Of a DNA stretch of 35,746 nt, positions 32,627-35,746 are shown one piece after another. Both the position numbers and the translations under genes were made by a program. The notes below the pieces were generated by a model. The model did not search any database. It had not been told where the DNA came from and was given only the letters and a program-made list of their open reading frames with translations. This DNA comes from an uncultured Clostridia bacterium (lineage in GTDB: Bacteria; Bacillota; Clostridia; TANB77; CAG-508): contig CARPYP010000015.1 of the NCBI GenBank assembly GCA_949045875.1, forward strand, positions 4,992-40,737. Reading direction: 5' to 3'. Numbering within the stretch: the first letter of the stretch is position 1; each line of letters starts with the position of its first letter.

Positions 32627-33109
32627 CTAATCAACCTCCTTTAATTTATTTTTTCCTCGATAAAATGTTACACTAGCCCAATTCTCTGTTTTGTTTAAAA
32701 TAATACCTATCTCTTTAAAACTTAGTTCTCCAGTTATTCTTAAATATAATACCTCTCTTGTTTTTTCATCTAGCTTTTGCATTCGCTTATATAATGACAC
32801 TTTTTCATCATTTGAAATAACTTGCTCATCTAATGTATTTAATGCTTGTATGTCAAATAGTGGATTTTCTTCTCCATTTTTTATAATTCTCTTATTTTTT
32901 CTACATTCATCATACCATAGATTTTTAGCAATTTGACATAACCATACTGATATTTTGCATTCACCTTTGTACGTACCAATTTTCTTAATTGCTCTATAAA
33001 AAGTTTCTTGCGTAAGTTCTTCAGAGATATCTTTATTATGAGTTAGACAGAATAAATATTTGTTTACTATTTCAAAATATTCTTCATATATTTGCTCAAT
33101 ATTTTGCAT
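32627..33109 (-). CDS. ECF-type RNA polymerase sigma factor
   Basis: A 160-aa sigma factor with only regions 2 and 4. Region 2 shows the helix EELTQETFYRAIKKIGTYKG (about 29-50) and the -10-recognition part ISVWLCQIAKNLWYDECRKNKR. Region 4 shows LDEKTREVLYLRITGELSFKEIGIILNKTENWASVTFYRGKNKLKE, the helix-turn-helix that reads the -35. It is cotranscribed with its anti-sigma factor. AGGAGG lies nine bases before ATG. A matching ECF promoter at 33132-33159 suggests autoregulation. Target genes and inducing signal are unknown. Confidence 0.94.
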   Translation of the reverse strand: MQNIEQIYEEYFEIVNKYLFCLTHNKDISEELTQETFYRAIKKIGTYKGECKISVWLCQIAKNLWYDECRKNKRIIKNGEENPLFDIQALNTLDEQVISNDEKVSLYKRMQKLDEKTREVLYLRITGELSFKEIGIILNKTENWASVTFYRGKNKLKEVD

Positions 33110-33131
33110 AACTTTTATCCTCCTTGTATAT

Positions 33132-33159
33132 ATGACGTATGAAATTTAAAATCCTTACA
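33132..33159 (-). promoter_or_regulatory. Probable autoregulated ECF promoter
   Basis: On the minus strand TGTAAG (33154-33159) and CGTCAT (33132-33137) are 16 bp apart, the usual layout of ECF promoters (a TGTAAC/TGAAAC-like -35, 16 bp, CGTC/CGTA). The ribosome-binding site follows within about 15 bases. Confidence 0.5.
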
Positions 33160-33257
33160 AATTTTAGTAAATTTTTTTTTATTTTGTATTTAATATATCA
33201 CCTTTTTTGATTCTGTCAATGATTTTTGAAAATGTCCTAAAATTCAGAATAATTCCA

Positions 33258-33286
33258 TTGTGCATTTCAACAAAAGATGATATAAT
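33258..33286 (+). promoter_or_regulatory. Candidate promoter of the dnaD-like gene
   Basis: A perfect TATAAT (33281-33286) with a weak TTGTGC 17 bp upstream (33258-33263) precedes the start codon by 37 bp. Confidence 0.45.
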
Positions 33287-33323
33287 TCTTAATTAGAATT
33301 ATTATAAGGAGTGAAACATTAAC

Positions 33324-34328
33324 ATGAAAATAGAGCATAATGATGAATCTATACTTTTTTCTACTACTGATATACCTGATATCTTTTTTACAGAATATTT
33401 ACCTCAAGCACCTGGTGATTATATAAAGGTCTTCCTTTATTTAACGTTTATCTCAAAATATGGCAAGGAGATAAAATTTAATGATATGTCTAAAAAATTA
33501 GCTCTTCATATTAATGTTATCCAAGAGGCACTAAAATATTGGGAAGAATCTGGCGTTATTACAAAGAAAACTACTGGTTATATTTTAAATAATTTAAAAG
33601 AGATAGAACTTCATAATTTATATAGACCAAAAGTTGCATTATCTGCTGAAGATATAGAGAAAAATACTAAAAATCAGTATCGTGCAAAGGCTGTTGAAAC
33701 AATTAATACTTCGTTCTTTCAAGGAATTATGACCCCTTCTTGGTATTCTGATATAGATTTATGGTTTAAGAAATATTTATTTGATGAAGAAGTTATGATT
33801 GCTTTATTTAATTATTGTTACAAGAAATCTGCACTTCACAGAAATTATTTACAAACAGTTGCTGACGCTTGGGCTAAAAACGGTATTAAGACTTATTCTG
33901 ATTTAGAGTTATATTCTGAAAAACAAGGTAAATTACAAAAAATTAAAAACACCATTTCAAAAAAATTAGGACTTGCTAGACCGTTAACAGAATATGAATC
34001 TGCTTATATTGAAAAATGGACTATTGAATATAATTATCCTTTAGATGTAATTGAAATAGCTTTAAAGAAAACCACATCAAAGACTAATCCTTCTTTTGAT
34101 TACTTGAATGTAATTATAAGTGGATGGCATGATAGAAATTTGAAGAGTGCAGAGGAAGTTCAAAATTTCTTAGCTGAGTATAAGTCTCAACAAAAAAATA
34201 TTAAGGAATTAGAGAAAAAGTCTAAATACAATAATTATGAACAGAGAAATTATAGTAATTTTGATAATTTATATGCAAATAATCAAAATTATATTGATAA
34301 TGATAATAAAACTACTGTTAATATTTAG
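33324..34328 (+). CDS. DnaD-domain replication initiation protein
   Basis: A 334-aa protein of the DnaD/DnaB(Bacillus) primosome family, which helps load the replicative helicase at origins and restart sites. The N-terminal winged-helix part (about 1-110) includes DYIKVFLYLTFISKYGKEIKF and ALKYWEESGVITKKTTGYIL. The C-terminal DnaD domain (about 210-295) reads RPLTEYESAYIEKWTIEYNYPLDVIEIAL, SFDYLNVIISGWHDRNLKSAEEV, with the YIxxIL-type YLNVII and the tryptophan typical of the family. The end is Asn-rich and probably disordered. The helicase-loader gene follows after 11 bp, so both act together. Confidence 0.92.
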   Translation: MKIEHNDESILFSTTDIPDIFFTEYLPQAPGDYIKVFLYLTFISKYGKEIKFNDMSKKLALHINVIQEALKYWEESGVITKKTTGYILNNLKEIELHNLYRPKVALSAEDIEKNTKNQYRAKAVETINTSFFQGIMTPSWYSDIDLWFKKYLFDEEVMIALFNYCYKKSALHRNYLQTVADAWAKNGIKTYSDLELYSEKQGKLQKIKNTISKKLGLARPLTEYESAYIEKWTIEYNYPLDVIEIALKKTTSKTNPSFDYLNVIISGWHDRNLKSAEEVQNFLAEYKSQQKNIKELEKKSKYNNYEQRNYSNFDNLYANNQNYIDNDNKTTVNI

Positions 34329-34339
34329 GAGGTGTAGTC

Positions 34340-35341
34340 TTGTCTGATTTAATTTTAAAGCAATTATTAAAAGAATATGAAAAGAAAAAATTTATTGCTG
34401 ATACGAATTTTGAGTATAAAAAATCTTCTCTTTATAGGGATTATCCCAAGTTAGATGAGATTAATTCTAAAATAAATAATTATGCAATAACGCTTTCAAA
34501 GTTAATTTTAGAGAATAATATTGAAGAATATGAAAAAGCAAAAGAGGAATTTGAGAAACTAAAAGAAGATAAAGAATTAATTATAAAAAACTTAAACTTG
34601 CCTGATGATTTCTTTACACCTAATTATGAGTGTAAACTTTGTAATGATACTGGTTACGTTATTGATGAAAATAATAAGACTGTTCTTTGTAGTTGTATTA
34701 AGCAAAAGTTATTTAATATAAAGTACAATTCTTCTAATATTGGAGATTTGAATAAAGAAAATTTTGCCACTTTTGATGTTTCATTATATTCTACAGATAT
34801 AAATCCAGATAAATTTAAAGCTAATATTTCTCCTAGAACAAATATAGAAAATATTAAAAGGATTGCTGAAAATTTTATATCTAATTTTGATGACCCAGAA
34901 GAAAAAAACCTTCTGTTTATTGGTAATACTGGACTCGGAAAGACTTTTCTTTCTAATTGTATTGCTAATGAATTATTAAAAGTTGATAAAACTATTTTAT
35001 ATCAATCTGCTTCATCTATGTTAGATTCTATTATTGATTATAAGTTTGGAAAAGAAAATTCTTCTGACAATATCTATACTAATACTTTAACTGTTGATTT
35101 ACTTATAATTGATGATTTAGGAACTGAAAATATTAATGCTTTAAAATTTGCTGAGTTATTTAATATTATTAATACTAGATTGTTAAATCAAAATAATCAT
35201 ATAACTAAAACTATTATTTCTACAAATTTGAATATTGATAATTTGTTTAAAAATTATGATGAACGTATTGTTTCTAGGTTAGTTGGCTATTATAATATTT
35301 GCAGATTTTTTGGTGATGATATAAGGTTTATTAAAAAATAA
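34340..35341 (+). CDS. DnaI/DnaC-like helicase loader ATPase
   Basis: A 333-aa AAA+ protein that loads DnaB/DnaC-type helicase on DNA. The N-terminal 90 residues are helical. A zinc-binding cluster follows with Cys98, Cys101, Cys117 and Cys119 (CKLCNDTGY, CSC). Walker A is GNTGLGKT (195-202) and Walker B is LLIIDDLG (about 254-261). Sensor residues lie in IISTNL (about 299) and the arginine finger in RIVSRL. This layout is that of Bacillus DnaI. The start is TTG, with AGGAGG seven bases before it and 11 bp after the dnaD-like gene. A strong bidirectional terminator follows. Confidence 0.93.
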   Translation: MSDLILKQLLKEYEKKKFIADTNFEYKKSSLYRDYPKLDEINSKINNYAITLSKLILENNIEEYEKAKEEFEKLKEDKELIIKNLNLPDDFFTPNYECKLCNDTGYVIDENNKTVLCSCIKQKLFNIKYNSSNIGDLNKENFATFDVSLYSTDINPDKFKANISPRTNIENIKRIAENFISNFDDPEEKNLLFIGNTGLGKTFLSNCIANELLKVDKTILYQSASSMLDSIIDYKFGKENSSDNIYTNTLTVDLLIIDDLGTENINALKFAELFNIINTRLLNQNNHITKTIISTNLNIDNLFKNYDERIVSRLVGYYNICRFFGDDIRFIKK

Positions 35342-35396
35342 AATAAAAAATGTACTATCTTTTTCATCTCATTGGATATATCCTTTTTAAAATTAT

Positions 35397-35425
35397 TAGA
35401 CGTGCTTTTGCACGTCTATAATTTT
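35397..35425. terminator. Bidirectional terminator between the helicase-loader and tRNA-Ser genes
   Basis: TAGACGTGC (35397-35405) and GCACGTCTA (35410-35418) form a perfect 9-bp stem with loop TTTT, followed by TAATTTT on the plus strand and AAT-rich sequence on the other. Confidence 0.85.
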
Positions 35426-35517
35426 GGCGGAGATTGAGGGCTTTGAACCCTCGCGGCCACTTACGCAACCCTAACAGTTTAGCAAACTGTCCCCTTCAAC
35501 CACTTGGGTAAATCTCC
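35425..35517 (-). tRNA. tRNA-Ser (GCT anticodon)
   Basis: Minus-strand cloverleaf with a perfect acceptor GGAGATT/AATCTCC, anticodon stem ACAGT/ACTGT with loop containing GCT, a long variable arm, T-loop TTCAAAG and G-CCA at the 3' end. Class II length of 93 nt fits serine. Confidence 0.96.
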
Positions 35518-35610
35518 ATATATTTTAAATTAATAAAAAGCGAATTTCAAGAATTTCTAATCGGTGGAAACCGCTAATAAATTCTAGCAATCCCCATAAT
35601 TATCTAGTAC

Positions 35611-35639
35611 AGAAATTTCTCCTGATAGGAGAAATTTCT
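35611..35639. terminator. Perfect 13-bp hairpin between the two tRNA-Ser genes
   Basis: AGAAATTTCTCCT (35611-35623) pairs with AGGAGAAATTTCT (35627-35639) around GAT. No long T run follows, so it may be an RNA-processing signal between cotranscribed tRNAs. A second imperfect hairpin with CGGT/ACCG lies near 35550-35590. Confidence 0.5.
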
Positions 35640-35654
35640 TACTATATAAATAAA

Positions 35655-35746
35655 TGGCGCAGAGGGTGGGATTCGAACCCACGGTAGGCTATAAACCTAC
35701 GCCAATTTTCAAGACTGGTGCCATAAACCAACTCGACCACCTCTGC
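35655..35746 (-). tRNA. tRNA-Ser (TGA anticodon)
   Basis: Complete to the last base of the window: acceptor GCAGAGG/CCTCTGC, anticodon loop CTTGAAA (anticodon TGA), a long variable arm GCGTAGG...CCTAC, T-loop TTCGAAT and G-CCA. It lies upstream of the tRNA-Ser(GCT) gene in the same transcript direction. Confidence 0.96.

Overview
The window is AT-rich chromosomal DNA from a low-GC Gram-positive anaerobe, most likely an uncultured gut member of Clostridia (Bacillota). The evidence is strong AGGAGG ribosome-binding sites, frequent TTG/GTG starts, DnaD plus DnaI-like replication genes, an IspH of the non-mevalonate pathway, a DUF1858 redox protein, and PrgI/VirB-type secretion genes typical of Gram-positive conjugative elements. 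I name no species.

Layout, left to right. 1-5.9 kb: smc (minus), an orphan 123-aa gene with its own promoter and terminator, and a CapA-family phosphoesterase. 5.9-9 kb: a MATE exporter behind a long foldable leader, a TfoX-N protein, and an AI-2E-family exporter. 9-13.8 kb (minus): an OmpR-type response regulator, a histidine kinase broken by a frameshift, a membrane-anchored protein, a CofE-like ligase and a VanY-type D,D-carboxypeptidase. Four TTGTATC-like boxes at exact 11-bp phase precede the CofE/VanY pair, and two more precede the regulator gene. 14-15.5 kb: a NUDIX hydrolase and two proteins of unknown function. 15.7-18.8 kb: a restriction-modification pair (fused double adenine methyltransferase plus HNH nuclease). 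18.8-21.1 kb: debris and accessory genes, comprising an XRE fragment, an MNT nucleotidyltransferase, a nitroreductase stub, a Bro-N/DinD-like protein and the tail of a DNA-binding ATPase. 21.3-27.5 kb: tRNA-Arg, a DUF2207 membrane protein, ispH, a carbohydrate-binding protein, an SDR, a Lys-Glu-Thr tRNA operon and a DUF1858 protein. 27.6-31.7 kb: the remnant of a conjugative element (coupling protein frameshifted in its Walker A, then VirB2-, VirB6- and VirB3-like genes, no VirB4), followed by a secreted-protein gene between 14-bp inverted repeats. 31.7-35.7 kb: an ECF sigma/anti-sigma pair, DnaD- and DnaI-like genes, and two tRNA-Ser genes.

The most unusual feature is a family of at least six intergenic repeats, about 70-190 bp each. 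They share a foldable core: a stem TTTAAG/CTTAAA or CCAAAG/CTTTGG around a GA(A/C)TGTAA loop, then TAGCGATTATAGCC, then usually a long AT-rich hairpin. Stem changes are compensated between subfamilies, one copy abuts a truncated nitroreductase gene, and one has a possible switch and pseudoknot. It could be a structured RNA, a MITE-like element, or both. I cannot place it in a known family.
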